Below are positions 12,740 through 25,459 of a stretch of 64,000 bases of DNA, piece by piece (position 1 is the stretch's first letter; each line of letters begins with the position of its first letter). This stretch comes from Pachypanchax playfairii (taxonomy: Eukaryota; Chordata; Actinopteri; Cyprinodontiformes; Aplocheilidae). Position numbers and translations under genes: made by a program. The stretch is from positions 1,801,549-1,865,548 of the forward strand of contig SSNP01000082.1 in NCBI GenBank assembly GCA_006937955.1, written 5' to 3'. The notes beneath the pieces are model-generated. The model searched no databases, was not told the origin of the DNA, and was given only the letters and a program-made list of their open reading frames with translations.

Positions 12740-15700
12740 CTATTCATCAAATAGAAAGACTCTCATCTGAGGTAATGGCTGGTAAACGTTACACGTAGAG
12801 TTTACTGGATGCTGTTTAATTGAATCTGAATCTGGGATTAGTGTCATCTGATTTTTGTTTGAACAATAAAAAAGGGGGAATTTTTCTTCATGTTATCAGA
12901 TAATCAGTGTTTCACGAGGGCGAATGTGCAGGATTGTTCATTAAGAAAGTAAAAGTGTGTGTTTTAGATTTGGTTGTGCTTTCAAGAGTTTAAACACACA
13001 CCACCCACCCATCCCCCGTCCCCCCCACCCCCACTGTAAAGTTTTACCTCAGCATGACTTCCTTTTGTTACATCTTCATCGCCGTCCCCCTCATCCTCCT
13101 CTAATACCGGCATCAATCCTGAACTCTGTTGCCAGGTTCTTCTGTCCCATCCTGCCTGCAGGAGCACAAACAGGATATTTCATATATATAATCTGTTTTT
13201 GTTGTTGAGCGTTCTTCTGTTTCTTTTGTCTCACTCTAACAAATGAAGATGTGGGAGTCCAGTCTTGAGATGAGGAGACTTCAGTTTGTGCTGCGTGTGT
13301 GTCAGCAGCGTTTCCTGCTTCTTTTCCTTCTCGCTCCTTAAACAGGATCTTTAACTAGATTGAAACAGAAGTTGGATTATTTGTATTGGTTATAGACAGT
13401 TTAACCATTACCAGTTCAAATTTAATCAGATGTACCTGCTCAGTTATCCTTCTCCTCTGCTGCTCTATGTCTGGATTAACTGAACCGATCTGTTTATCGT
13501 TCCTGCCTCCGACTGATAGTTTCTCATCTTTATCCTGTGGACAAAGCATTCAGCACTCGCTACATTCATCAGGTTTTATAAGTGTTGATCTTACAAACTT
13601 TACCAGCTGTTGTCTGAGTATTTGATGTTTCTGGACTGCCAGCAGATCATCTTTCCTCCTGCATTCTGAAATCACAGGGAAGGTTTTAGATCTCAGCAGA
13701 AACAAATCTCACTGAAAGTAGCTTCTAATGGGCTCAAACCATCTAGATGAACGCTCTCCAAGCCAGGAGCTGAGATATCTGCCAACGAGCCGTTGTCATC
13801 TCGACGATCTTCAGATGCTTTTTTCACGAGCTTTCACACAGAAAAATCCAGCCAAGTAAGAGAAGATGATCTGCACTTCTAATTAATTCACAAATGTGGT
13901 TTATCTGTACCTGGAGCTCCAGAGCAGAAATCCTTGTCTGAGCTTCTGTTTTTTCCATCTCCCTCAACCGTTCTAAACTCCTCAAAGCATGTTCTCTAAC
14001 ACAGAGAAGTACAATTAAATAAACTTTATTCAGTCTTTCAAACAGTATTAACTCACCTTTCACTCAATTCCTTCTCTTTTTCTGCCAGTTTTTGTTTGAA
14101 TCTTTGCACTTCACTCAACTGCATCCACTCCTATTGATGTAAAATATTGAGTTGATGTTCAAATCAAAATAGAATATCGCCAAAAACCCTTAAATTGAGG
14201 TTTGTTTTCTGTGTTGGCGGAGCATGTTGTTACCTGAGTTTTATGCTGGTTGCAGCAGTCTGATGAATGCTCATCAGTCCAGCAGGATTCTGACAGGCTG
14301 AGACAGCAACCACAACGACACAAGCAGATTTAATTTGAAGAATTTACCAACGTTCCACTGTGAAAATTTAAATCCCATCAGCATCCACTCACTCTGTCAG
14401 TGTCTCTCTGTCGACAGTCCGAGCCTTGTCGCCTGTAAATACAAGCTCTGCACGTTAACGCCACCGTGTGTTTGCAGAACAAAACAACACTTGTGTTTTC
14501 TGAGGTGCCAAAACTTGTTGAGAAAATGTACGTGTTCACCTTCACTTTGTTCTTACATGTGTGAAGCAGCTGGTTCAGAGTTCTGCTCTTTTCTTGCAGC
14601 AGCTCCTGTTTCTGTTCTGGATCGACCTCCTTCTGTACAAAACAAAACACCCACGAATATCTCAGTTTCTTTAAAGTCCTGAAATGGAAATAGAAATACA
14701 GATGTGTGCGTTTGATCTGTGCTTTTCCTGCTTACTTTTGTCCCTGAGGAGTGAAAACAGTTCGTGATGCTCTCCGGTTCAGTCAGAAACAAACACAATC
14801 AAAATCGCTTCTATTTTTAGAATTTTACTTTAAAAGATTTAATTGATTCTTCTTCTTTAAACTTAAGTTTAAAAAAGTTAGAAATCATCTGATTACTTAA
14901 AAAGGAAAATTTGAAAAATGCTTTTGAATCACCCAAACACACTTTTAATAAATGTCATAAATAATTGCTTTGTTAAAAAAATAACAGGCGGTGGAGGTCA
15001 TGTCCAATTTTAAACAAGATTACAAATTTTTCACCAAAAAAGGACAGAAAATGGCCTTTAGAATCTTCTTATTGTGTTTGAAAGATTTAGGATTTTTCAA
15101 CCATGCTCCACATCTGGCGTCAACCAGTGAAGGTTTTCTTACCTCATTGTTCTTCTTGAGTTCTTCTAGCTGGTTTTGTGTGGACTGAAGGCTCAAAGCC
15201 ACATCCTGCCATTTCTCAGTCCAGTGTGAGGCCACGGCTTTTAGCTCCTCAATGCATCGGACTCTCGTTTCTTCCTGTTTTTTATGTTCTTCTTCCTGCA
15301 GGTGGAGCAGCTTCTCCTTCTCTTGGACCAGAGCCTCCAAACCCAAACACTGATCCTGCAATCTCTGATTTTCTTCTTCCAAAACATCTGCACATTTCCT
15401 GTAAAAGAATTTTGAATAAAAATCATGATTTACACAGTTCATCTCCAAAATGTTTCTGCTCATCTTGAAGAATTTGTCTGATCTAACCTGTACTGGCAGC
15501 ACTTGTCTTCTGTCTCGTGTCCACATAGATTCATTTTCCCCAGCAGCTCCTCTTTTTCTTTATTTAGCTGTGAGCGCTCCGTCTCCACATTTTGCTCTGA
15601 GTTTGTAATTCTCTCCTCTTTTAACCCTTGTAGGTGATGTTGTGATGTATCGAGACTCCTCTGCATCAGCTCAGCTTCTTTCCTCAACTCATCATTTACC

Positions 15701-18700
15701 TGGTCCAAACAAATTGTGGACGTATTTTAGTGAAAAACCAAGTGAGCAGAAGAAAAGAAAGAGTGTCAACTCAACACTTCAAACCTCTGTGAGAGCCTCG
15801 ACTTCCAGGTTTATCTGCTCGGTTTCTTGGTTCTGGTTATTCTGGGATTCTGAATTAGTTGAAGGATCGTGAAGTTTATATTTCTGTGGGGTTTGGCTGG
15901 TTCGGTTCAGCTGCACCTTCAGGGCATTATTGAAGAGGTCTTCTGTCTTTTAACAAGAACCACATAACAACACAATCAGTAGCTATTATTTTCTATGGTG
16001 TGGCTCAAACTCTCATTCATCACCTTGACAACCCCAATTCCAAAAAAGTTGGATTTCAGTGTGAAATGCAAATAAAAACAGAATTCAATGATTTGTAAAT
16101 CACCTAAACCTGTAGAATATAACATAAACAACATGCATGATCGAAGTCGAGATATTTTATAAAGAAAATTTTAGCTCATTTTGAATATGATAGTTACAAA
16201 TCCTTAAAAGTTGCAACAGGCAACAAAAGAGTCAAAGTCATTGGCACAATTAAAAAACAGGAACATTTGACAACAAATTTTATTAACTGGCAACAACTCA
16301 CTAACATGACTGAGTATAATAGCAGCCTTTCAGAGAGGCAGAGCCTCTCAGATGTAAAGATGGGCAGAAGTTCACCTATTTGAGACAAAATGCATCTAAA
16401 AATTGTGGAACAATTTATGAAAAATGTTCCTCAACGAAAACTTGGCAAGACTTTAAAGACCCTGCCATCCACAGTGAATAATATATTTAAAAGACTCAGA
16501 GAATCTGGAGGAATCTTTGTGTGGAAGGGACAAGTTAAAGGTCAAAACTATATGCTCCAGATTTGGGGTCCTGAAGCAGCACTGCATTAAAGAGGCCCTT
16601 CCATTAAAAACGGATTTTCTGAGGTTTCTGTTGAATATTTTAGCTCCACAGGTGTTCTTACCTTCATAGTGGGTGTGAGAACAGGTAAACAACTTCTCTT
16701 TCAGTTTTAATCTCTCCAACTACACAGGTGGTGTTAAAACCTGATTACTCCCGAGTTTGAACGGCCTGTATCTGTTTCGTCACAACTCCTTTGTTCGTTA
16801 GTATTCGGCAGCTCCCGCAGTTGAAACCACGCCTAGCATGCGGTTCACTAAAAAGCTGTAGCATAAGACGTAGCAAACAGGAAGACATGTCGTCTGACGT
16901 TGCCATGCGCAGCAGGGCAGGAAACAGTATACCTTGTTCTCATAGGCTAGTTTGTTAGCCAATCAGAGTCCAGCAAATTCGAACAATGAATATGAACGAG
17001 CTGCTGCCGAAGCAGTCGAAGCTGCCTGATGGAAGGAGCTGCAACCACCCGAATTTTAACACAGAAAGATTGAAAGGTCTGTTAATCAGTGTTTCCTGAC
17101 GTTTGTTAGATATAACTACAAAGTCCTGAAATGTGTATGAAATGGCCTCTTTAACAACAGACACGATTCTCTACTTGACACACTGAATGGGCTCAAAAAC
17201 ACTTCAAAATGTCACAGTTTGTCAACACAGCTCACTGTGTGATCCACAAATACAATTAAATGTGGATAATGTAAAGAAAACAGATGTGAACAGAAACATC
17301 TTCTCTGGACCAAAGATCATTTAAACTGGTCTGAGGTGAAATGGAAAACTGTTCTAGGGTCAGATTTGGTCCAATTATTTTTTTTTTAAACCATGGACAC
17401 AGTGTCCTGCAGATTAAAGAGAAGAGGAATCATTCAGCTTGTTATCAGCAGACAGTTCAAAACCATCTCTGATGTTATGGTAGTGTGAACAGCTCACACA
17501 TCTGGAAAGGAACCATCATGCTGAAAAGTACACAGAGGTTTTAGAGCAACATCTGTAGTTGTATTTGATGAGTCATCCTTTTCTGTGTCCTTAAAAGCGT
17601 AATTAAAAATTACTGATGAGAAGCAGCGAACCACAGGGATTTTACCGTGAATACTTCCTGTACCTCTTCAGACATCTGGAGATTCTCAAGCGCTTTATTT
17701 CGCTCATCTTCGTGGGTTGTTGTCCTCGTTTCAGCCTCTTTCAGGGCCACTCCCACCTCATGTTGCGCTATATCAGCCTTCTGCTTCTCCTGGGTTTTAA
17801 ACATACATTCAAATACAGAAAAGTAATCTCAATGTTTTGACGGCATCTGTTTAAAATAAAATATCAAAGTTTACATACATGTTTTCTAAAGGGTTTGGTT
17901 GCCTGATCATTGCTTCTTTTCTCCAATGCAGACCTCATTTGCAGCAAGTCATTCTCCAGCTTTAGGACTCTTGAAATGGAATTTCACATAGTGAATTTCA
18001 ATTTTTATGTAAATCTCCAAAATGCCAACCTGCTTTTATTTTGAAGGACTTACTTTTCATGGAGCTCTTTATGGTCTGGGCTCATGTTAACCTGGAATAA
18101 ATCTGCTGCATCCTGCCCATAATACAATTAAGTGACACATGATGTATGTTAGAATGATGCTGTAAAAAGAAAACACTAACATTGTTGTGTAAAAAGGTAA
18201 GGCCAACGCAAACCCTGCAGCCCCCCCCATAATCATTTACCTTTAGTTTCATATCAAACATTCCAGGTGTCATAGCTGCGTTGTAGCTCAGCTTCATGTC
18301 TCTTGTCCTCATCTGGTCCAGCTGAGTTTCTAATCTCTGGTGAGCATCCCAAAGCCATTGCTCTACTTCATAAAAGTTATGTCCGTCTCGACCGGCCCTT
18401 AATTCTGCCCCTGATGAAGGAGACCATCTTGATCTAGATGGACTCTTAGGTGCCAGATTGTACATTGACTGCCACCTCCGAAGACCTGGGTTGCTCTGTC
18501 TGAAACCAGAACATGCACATATCAGGTAGAAAATGCCTCCCTGGTTAAAAAACAACAACAAATTTATTAGATTTTTGTCCTTTCAGTGTTGACTGAATCT
18601 GAACTCACCTTCCTCTGATATTCGACAGAAATTCTGACCCAGAAACAGTTGCTGAACGACACCAGGTTGAAGTCTAGAAATAAAAAGTGCCACTTGTAAA

Positions 18701-19250
18701 AAGACTGAATAATCAAGCCGACAGAAGAATCTGATCTTACCTGGGCTGTAAGGTGAGAATTAATGTCCCACATGTCCATGTTCATGAGAAATAATAGATT
18801 TGAACATCTGCATTAAGGATCTGACGTCCTACAATGTCTTCTTGTGAGGCAGAAACTGACCTGTGTCTTTACACTCGTCTCCTTACATGAAGAGGACAGA
18901 TTTTCACACGGTGGTGGCAGCTGGAGGTTTGTGGCTGTTCTTGGATCACGTCTCTTCATTTGTTCCAGTGTTTACACAGTGAGCAACAGACAGTCATAAT
19001 GTTGAGGGTTTATTTAAATATCTTCATGATTCAAACATTTTAGTGTATTTGTTTAGTATTCTCTGTGTCTTTATATCAGATGAAGGAGAGACAGAGTTTG
19101 AAAAAAGAGCAATTCTGCATATAAGGGTTCAGTTGCATCTAAATTTTCTCTTAAAAAACTTTACCAGTCCATTTCATGATCTCACCTGCTTGCACACGTA
19201 ATCCTTTTAGGAATTTCGTTTGCAGAAACACCCTTGAGTTGAGCCTCCAT
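12740..19250 (-). CDS. Uncharacterised multi-exon coiled-coil protein
   Basis: I do not recognise this protein. From the 3' end, phase-compatible exons are 12740-12847 (TAG), 13048-13155, 13235-13348, 13436-13534, 13604-13665, 13713-13830, 13911-13995, 14057-14130, 14234-14297, 14393-14432, 14557-14632, 15143-15398, 15488-15699, 15785-15946, 17664-17789, 17879-17969, 18054-18112, 18241-18499 and 18609-18673. The 5' end is unsettled. The likeliest start is ATG at 19250 (ACCATGG, exon 19186-19250) through an exon ending at 18861. An alternative first exon is 18741-18785. The product is about 740-780 residues: a Ser/Arg-rich N-terminal part, then long Glu/Lys/Gln-rich heptad-like segments (EEENQRLQDQCLGLEALVQE), then an acidic tail (VLEEDEGDGDEDV). 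A cytoskeletal or centrosomal role is only a guess. A minus-strand AATAAA lies near 12638-12645. Confidence 0.7.
16023..17580. repeat. Old interspersed DNA element interrupted by a MITE
   Basis: The left part (from about 16023, 'CCCCAATTCCAAAAAAGTT') and the right part (17155 to about 17580) read as one ancient teleost element with transposase-like remnants. It is split by the TTAA MITE at 16587-17154. The whole block lies in the 1.7-kb intron of the coiled-coil gene between 15946 and 17664. Confidence 0.6.
16587..17154. mobile_element. TTAA-flanked MITE, family A, copy 2
   Basis: This 568-bp element has TTAA at both edges and the family-A ends AGAGGCCCTTCC and GAAATGGCCTCT. It is inserted into the older repeat at 16023-17580, so it is younger than that repeat. 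Its interior matches the copies at 2345 and 30322. Confidence 0.85.
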
Positions 19251-19259
19251 GGTGATCTC

Positions 19260-20460
19260 AGTATACAAAATTCTGTTGAGTAAGTGAGTCATGATCATCA
19301 CTTCCTGGACAGTCTCCACATGACCTCACATAACCTCACTGAAAGGTGTTGCTGTAAGGAACATCTCCAAAACACTGATCATCACATGCAAAACTTTCCT
19401 CACATTCAACATTTATTACAGCAAATGACAAACAATAAGTAATAAGTAGAAAAAGAAAGCAAATTATTTGAAACTATTTTCCATTAAGGTTTTTCTGCTG
19501 TTTATTTCTATCTTGTGGGATAGGCAGTATCATTAACTGTCTAAATAAATGCTAATATGCTTCATGTAAGTGTGAAATGTTGCATGGTGCTGACAAAATC
19601 CAAAACCTTTTTTGCATTAGCGGTCCAGGCCAATACACAGAAGAAATGCTCTCATTTAAAAAGAAGTATGCATTTAATGTAGTTTTTCAAACATATTTAG
19701 GATGGAAAATGACATTATTGTAGCACAAAGATAGAGAGAGACAAGTAGAGCTGTGTTCCGGTGGCTATCTTAAATAGAAACCAATAATCTCATCAATAGT
19801 TTCTGCTTTATTCTTGCTGAGTCATTATCAGACAAGTTGTTTCCTTTTTGAACATTAGATTGTCACATTTTTAGGACTTTATCAGGACTTGGATAGTTTA
19901 CTTTGAAAAAGGAAAAATGAATGTAACTGAACCTGAATTACACTGACATGACAACAAATAAATAAATAAATTCGTCCATCTATCTTCTTCTGCTAGTCAG
20001 GTCACAGGGGCAAAATCTGCGGTAGGTTCAGGACTTAAATCCAGACATCAGACCCTCACACCAACGATACTCTCCAGGTCCTCCTGGGGATCCCCAAACA
20101 TTCCCAGGCCAGAGAGGATATATAGTCCCTCCAGGAAATTATGGGTCTGCCTTGGGGTCTCCTCCCAGTGCATGGAAAACCTCCATAGTAAGGCGACCAG
20201 GAGGCATCCAAACCCAGATTCTGAACCACCTCAGCTGACTCCTATCGATGAGGAGGAGCAGAAGCTCTACTTCAAGCTCCCTCCAGATGATGGAGTTCCT
20301 CATCATATCTCTAAGGCTGAACCCGACCCCCCTACAGAGGAAGCTCATTTCAACTGTTTGTATCTACGATTGGTTTTTAATGCATTTTAATTTTGTGAAG
20401 TCTCTGCTTGGTGGAATCTGGTCAGACCCCTCTCGGTCAGTCTGAGATCTTATTTTGAAA
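19260..20460. other. Divergent intergenic region between the coiled-coil gene and edc3
   Basis: About 1.2 kb separates two genes that point away from each other. It contains AT-rich sequence and the repeat at 19975-20395. No CpG-rich core is obvious on the coiled-coil side; the edc3 side has the promoter described separately. Confidence 0.5.
19975..20395. repeat. Interspersed LINE-related repeat (copy 1 of 2)
   Basis: The segment shares long ordered similarity with 55500-55925, including 'CCCAGGCCAGAGA', 'GGGGTCTC', 'CAGCTGACTC' and 'CTCTACTTCAAGCTCCCTCC'. The family is widespread in teleosts. Small open frames here are not genes. Confidence 0.65.
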
Positions 20461-20461
20461 A

Positions 20462-20609
20462 AATCCGTGTCCCGGAAACAGGAAGTCATATCAATAACCG
20501 TTTAAAAGCTAAGGAGCAAATACAGAAGAGCCAGTTTCTTTGGACTTATTAATACACTTTCGTAACTTGTGTCGTCGAAAGGAATCTGCTTTATAAAATT
20601 CTTAAAAAG
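20462..20609 (+). promoter_or_regulatory. edc3: edc3 promoter and non-coding first exon
   Basis: Just upstream of the gene is CCGGAAACAGGAAGT (20472-20486), two adjacent ETS-type GGAA sites of the sort seen in housekeeping promoters. A non-coding exon probably ends at 20609, before GTAGGA. The next exon begins shortly before the ATG at 20858, after an AG at about 20853-20854. The transcription start itself is not visible. Confidence 0.5.
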
Positions 20610-20857
20610 GTAGGAAACTTTGAAATATTTGAGTTTGTATTTTAATGGTTTAGAAATCAAAGTAGCCTATAATAGCAACTTAGCTTGATAACAGGCCGTT
20701 AACAGGCGCTTTGCTGGCGTTAACTTCAAGCGATCATTGTTTTGGTGTCATTGAGTCAGAAAAGTTAGCGTGTTGCTGAAACACAGATTTGGTGGAATAC
20801 TGCTTTTTCTCCTTTATTGGTATTATTTTAACTAAAACGCTTAATGTTTAGCAGATA

Positions 20858-22748
20858 ATGGCCGCGGACTGGTTGGGTAGTTTAGTGTCGATTAACTGCG
20901 GACCAACGCTGGGAGTGTATCAAGGAGAGGTGTCATCTGTGGACCAGTCCACTCAAACCATCTCTTTAAGACAACCTTTTCATAACGGAGTCAAATGTCC
21001 CGTTCCTGAGGTCACGTTCAGGTAAAGACTGTGGTCTTTTTCATAGTTTGGGTTGGTTAAAAATGATCTGCTTTTGTTATAATTTAAATGTTTGATCTTC
21101 TTCCCTCCAGTGCCATTGATATAAAGGAACTAAAGATTTTAGATTTCAGAAATGGGAACACCAGGACAGCTACTGCTACTACAAATGTTAGCAGTGTTCC
21201 AGTTGCTGTCCCAAAGGGTGACCCCAGATCTGTCGAGAAGCTGAACTCTCCCCAGCAATGCTCCAAAAGTTACGGAGAGCGTCAACTGGATGCACTGGGA
21301 CAACCTAAAGGGTTTCGTCGAAGACATAACTCCTGTAAGAGCCGACTAAAAATAAAATATGTGACTTCTGAATGCTGTATTGTACCACTTATATTGGATT
21401 TCTTAACCATCAGGGTCGTCTAGTAGTCGAGGGCCAAACCAAGCAACGCCAAAAAAGAATGGAGTGAAAAATGGTCAGCTGAAGCACAGAGACGACGAGT
21501 GCTTCGGAGACGGCGTGGATGATGGCCTAGACACTGACTTTGATTTTGAAGGAAACCTGGCACTTTTTGACAAGGCAGCAGTTTTCTCAGAGATTGACAC
21601 TTCAGAGCGCCGTAATGGTGCAAGGTCACGTGGCACCCCTCAGGATCAAACGCCCTCACGGTACCGACACGATGAGAATATCCTGGAGGGCAAACCTGTT
21701 GTTTACAGGCAGATTAATGTACCGCAGGCTGGGGCCATAGAATACTGCACCGGTTAGTGTTTCAGGTTAATAAATGGTATTTTATGGTAAAAAATGAAGT
21801 GATTTTACCAGGTGTACACATATCTTTCCTTTTCTACTCAGACTCGGGGCTTGTTGTACCGAGTATATCGTACGAGCTGCACAAGCGTCTTCTGTCTGCT
21901 GCTGAGCGCCACGGCCTCACACTGGAGCGAAGACTCGAGATGACCGGTGTGTGCGCCAGTCAGATGGCACTTACTCTGTTAGGAGGGCCCAACAGGTAAA
22001 AATGAAGGATGATGTTGAGATTGATCAAAACCTTTTCCAAACCCTAACCCAAAAAATAAATGTAATCAAGTACACTTGTTTGTGTTTCTTCCAGATTTAC
22101 ACCCAAAAACTTACACCAGCATCCCACCGTGGCGCTGCTGTGTGGACCTCATGTTCAGGGAGCGCAGGGCATCAGCTGCGGTCGTCACCTGGCCAATCAC
22201 GAAGTGGAGGTCATATTGTTCCTGCCAAACTTTGTGAAGATGCTCGATTCTGTGACAAGCGAGCTCACACTCTTTAACAAAACTGGTGGCCAACTGGTGT
22301 CTAATATCAAAGGTGAGCCGATACGTCACTTTGTGTTCTTTTCATTAAAAAAAAGGAGTGATTGCAGTTGTTTAGAATAATCCTAATTTTCCTTTTTTTT
22401 CTTGACTCCAAAGACCTTCCCGACTCTCCAGTTGATTTGATTATAAACTGTCTGGACTGCCACGAGAACACATTCCTGATGGACCAGCCTTGGTACCGAG
22501 CAGCTGCAGACTGGGCCAACCAGAACAGAGCACCAGTGCTCAGCTTGGATCCTCCTGTCAGTGGACAGGAGCATGCAGTTGAAGCCAAGTGGTCCCTCTC
22601 ACTTTGCCTCCCCCTTCCTCTGGCTGAAGGGGCCGGCAGGGTTTACCTGTGCGACATAGGTATTCCTCGCCATGTATTCCAGGAAGTGGGGATCAAATAT
22701 CATTCTCCTTTTGGCTGCAAATTCGTCATCCCTTTGCACTCTGCATAA
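20858..22748 (+). CDS. edc3: Enhancer of mRNA-decapping protein 3
   Basis: Six coding exons join in phase: 20858-21021, 21111-21334, 21414-21752, 21842-21995, 22095-22312 and 22414-22748 (TAA), giving 477 residues against about 508 in human. The N-terminal LSm-like domain starts MAADWLGSLVSINCGP. The FDF motif (FDFEGNLALFDK) is at about 172-183. The C-terminal YjeF_N Rossmann-like domain (about 230-477) includes LLCGPHVQGAQGISCGRHL and ends IPLHSA. Edc3 is a cytoplasmic P-body scaffold: the LSm domain binds DCP2/DCP1, the FDF motif binds the helicase DDX6, and the YjeF_N domain dimerises. Everything needed for these roles is present. A possible ATTAAA polyadenylation signal follows the stop at about 22759. 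Confidence 0.97.
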
Positions 22749-22769
22749 ACCAGCCAATTAAAGCTTTTT

Positions 22770-25440
22770 TCACTTTTCCTGACCATTTGGGTTTTGATGC
22801 CTCATTCCACGAGTCTCAGCTGGTTTTAAGTTCTTACCTTTCTGATTCATCTTTTGAGCTGGACTTTACTGAAGGACCACTGTTCCCTTTAGGTGTAGAC
22901 ATAAGAACGTGCGTATGATGGAGGAGAAAATTTTGATTTTAATTGGTGTGTTGACCATATGCTGCCGTAGATGATGGTATTACAAGGTTTAAGCAGAATA
23001 CTAATAGATGTCTGGTTTTATACTGCAAAGGACAATCTTTGACTTTCAACAAAGTTCTGAAAGTCATTTCGGTTCTAGAGCCATCGAGAGTATTAATGAA
23101 AATTAAAACAGCGTTGTCACATCAAGTGGGATGTGACTTCAACTCTGTAAGTGTAATCAGTTTCAGAGATTTACACTTGATTTATTGTCAGTACCAGTCT
23201 ACACAAACAGCTGATGCCTTTTCCTCCTTTTTTGGGGGGGTTCTGCCAACACTGGAGTTCCTTATCTGCTGCTTATTATTCACTGTTTACCATCCTAATT
23301 TACATGCACGTGATGCAGCAACATTAAAGATCAGTCTGGTCTGTGAACAATCCACAGAGATCGGCTTATGGGTGAAATATGAGTTGGTCTTAACCATTGC
23401 TGTATTTTTTTGGTGATTGTAATTTGTCTTAAGCCAATTTGAAGTATTTGCCATTTACGCAGTGATATTGTCTAAATCTACAGTTTGAAAAAGGCAGCTA
23501 CTGGTCAAAAGACCAAAGTTTTGTTTGTTTAAGGTAAATGTCTCTGACAACAAAGACACGGTACACACGCTAATGTAACCTTGCTGTTTATTGATTATAT
23601 GAATGGAAATACATTTTGCCTTCTTGGTTAATAAGGGCTACACTGGTGTGTTCAGAATGTTGACTTATTAAAATGGACAATGTCTCTCTGTCCACTGTTA
23701 CAAAAGTGAAGTTGTAGTGTCCTGTTTACGAACGCTGCCATATTCTCCTCTTAAAGCAAGTTTCTGCCTGTTAGATAAATGGGATTAAAAGTCCCGCCCA
23801 CTCACCTGCACGCAATCATGTTGTTTTTGAAGATTGAATTTTAAGTTGCATTTAAGTATTAGAAAAAAAGAATATCTGAACATGCAGTAACAAGGTTAGA
23901 AGTAACTTAATCAATGGGAGTCAAATCCTGACAATTGTTTACGTGAGTGGGCGGGGCTTAAACGCTACTGCAGCCAGCCACTAGGGGGAGCTGGTTCTCA
24001 TGTATGTTGGTGGTTCAGAGTACAGCAGATTAGTGTGTTGAAACCAGCAACATGTAGTTCTTACTGTGCTGCATTTAACTCATTCATTTTTCTGTAATTG
24101 TAATATTAATTACATGTGAGTGAGATGGCAGGACTCTCTGCTTCTTTAATGTACAGACTCTAATCCAAATTTTCAACATGGCAGCCACCCAAATGGGATT
24201 TCATGCTTCACTTTTCAGTAACAGAAGAAGATGGAGACATTGCAGCTAGTTGTTTGATATGTTGAAAGTTAGAACGGTGGTTATAATTTACTTTCTTACA
24301 GTTTAGTGTTAAAATCCTTCCAGAATATATAAACTAAAAGCTCACTGTAAAACACGAATCCATCACAGTAACAATCGGTCCTGTTGAATTTCTTTATAAC
24401 TGAACAGAAATCAGCTTTGTGGAAGTCCTGCACAATTTAGCTGTCATGTATTTGTATTTTGTCATACTGGAAGATGATAAAATGTATGTTTTTGGATTCG
24501 GTTTGCACTGATCTACGCACAAGTTACAATGTCCTGCACAGAGTAACGTTTATAAAGAAATTGGGTCATATACAGAGAGTGTACAGCAACCTAAAAATAG
24601 CATATTTAGGCTTGTTTTAATTTCAGGATGTTAAATTGATAATTTGACTTAAGGTAACACAAACTGTGAAATATAATTCCAGACAAGCCTCTTCAAATCG
24701 TGCTGCTTTTTGTCATTGTTGGCACATCATGACTTCTTCCTCTTGTGTTTGGTCACACAATCTGATCTGGTAATATATATTATGTGCTTATATTGTTAGC
24801 ATGTGTTCTGAGGTTGATAATCCAGGAAGCTTGGTGTGCAGTTTTCATTGAAAGTTGCTGTCATCCACAAAGATTTTTGTTTCTTTTTTTCCCCAGCATT
24901 CCTTTAGCCTGATGAGTTATGACAGATCTGTTGAGACAAGTCTGGTTTCAACCAGATAAGCTGAATGTGATTCAAAGGTTTTCCAGCAGGGGGCAGTAAA
25001 CCAACACTGTTTAGTGCCTCTTCGTTATTCTGCTTTAATAGCAGCTTTGTGCTTGTTTTTTTTAAATCACTAATGGTATTTTTCTCTCAGATACAATCAG
25101 AAGAAGCCGGAGTTGTGTATATTTGATTTAGAAGCAGCTGAAAGATGTAAAAAAAAAGTTTCAAACAACCTAGAGTGTTAAGCTCACGCGAGGTTAGAAG
25201 AATCACGTTAAAATGTCAGCGGAAGAGTTCGTCTGCACGCGACAGTTAGATGGAGATCAAAGTCCACCGCCATCATGCCACTTTGTGTACAAACTGATGT
25301 TCTCACGTGTCATGTCTGCAGATTGAACCAGTTATAAGAATAAAAAATAATAATCTGGTTTTGTTTCTGGACTGTTATTGTTTATAAGCATCGACTCATC
25401 AATTATCAACTCGCACCCCTTTCACAGAAATCCATCATGT
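22770..25440. other. edc3 3' region and intergenic DNA before csk
   Basis: The first part is probably edc3 3' UTR. The rest is AT-rich, with a short inverted-repeat element (23789-23960) and no supported gene. Short open frames here lack family signatures and splice support. Confidence 0.45.
23789..23960. mobile_element. Short inverted-repeat (MITE-like) element
   Basis: The ends AAGTCCCGCCCACTCAC (left) and GTGAGTGGGCGGGGCTT (right) are near-perfect inverted repeats about 140 bp apart. This suggests a very short MITE. Target duplications are not clear. Confidence 0.5.
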
Positions 25441-25459
25441 CAAAACTTATTTTTAGTCG

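Noticed and set aside
13824..13890. Terminal exon with a hydrophobic tail ending at a TGA near 13811
   Set aside because: Using the acceptor at 13831 instead gives an exon (13713-13830) that joins in phase to five further downstream exons with coiled-coil and acidic sequence.
14710..14770. Extra small exon of the coiled-coil gene before GTAAGC at 14736
   Set aside because: Any exon ending there breaks the phase between 15143-15398 and 14557-14632, which join directly in frame.
16390..16590. 66-residue helix-turn-helix-like open frame
   Set aside because: It is a remnant of the old transposon split by the family-A MITE, not a host gene.
20172..20390. 72-residue open frame upstream of edc3
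   Set aside because: It lies inside an interspersed repeat with a second copy at 55500-55925.
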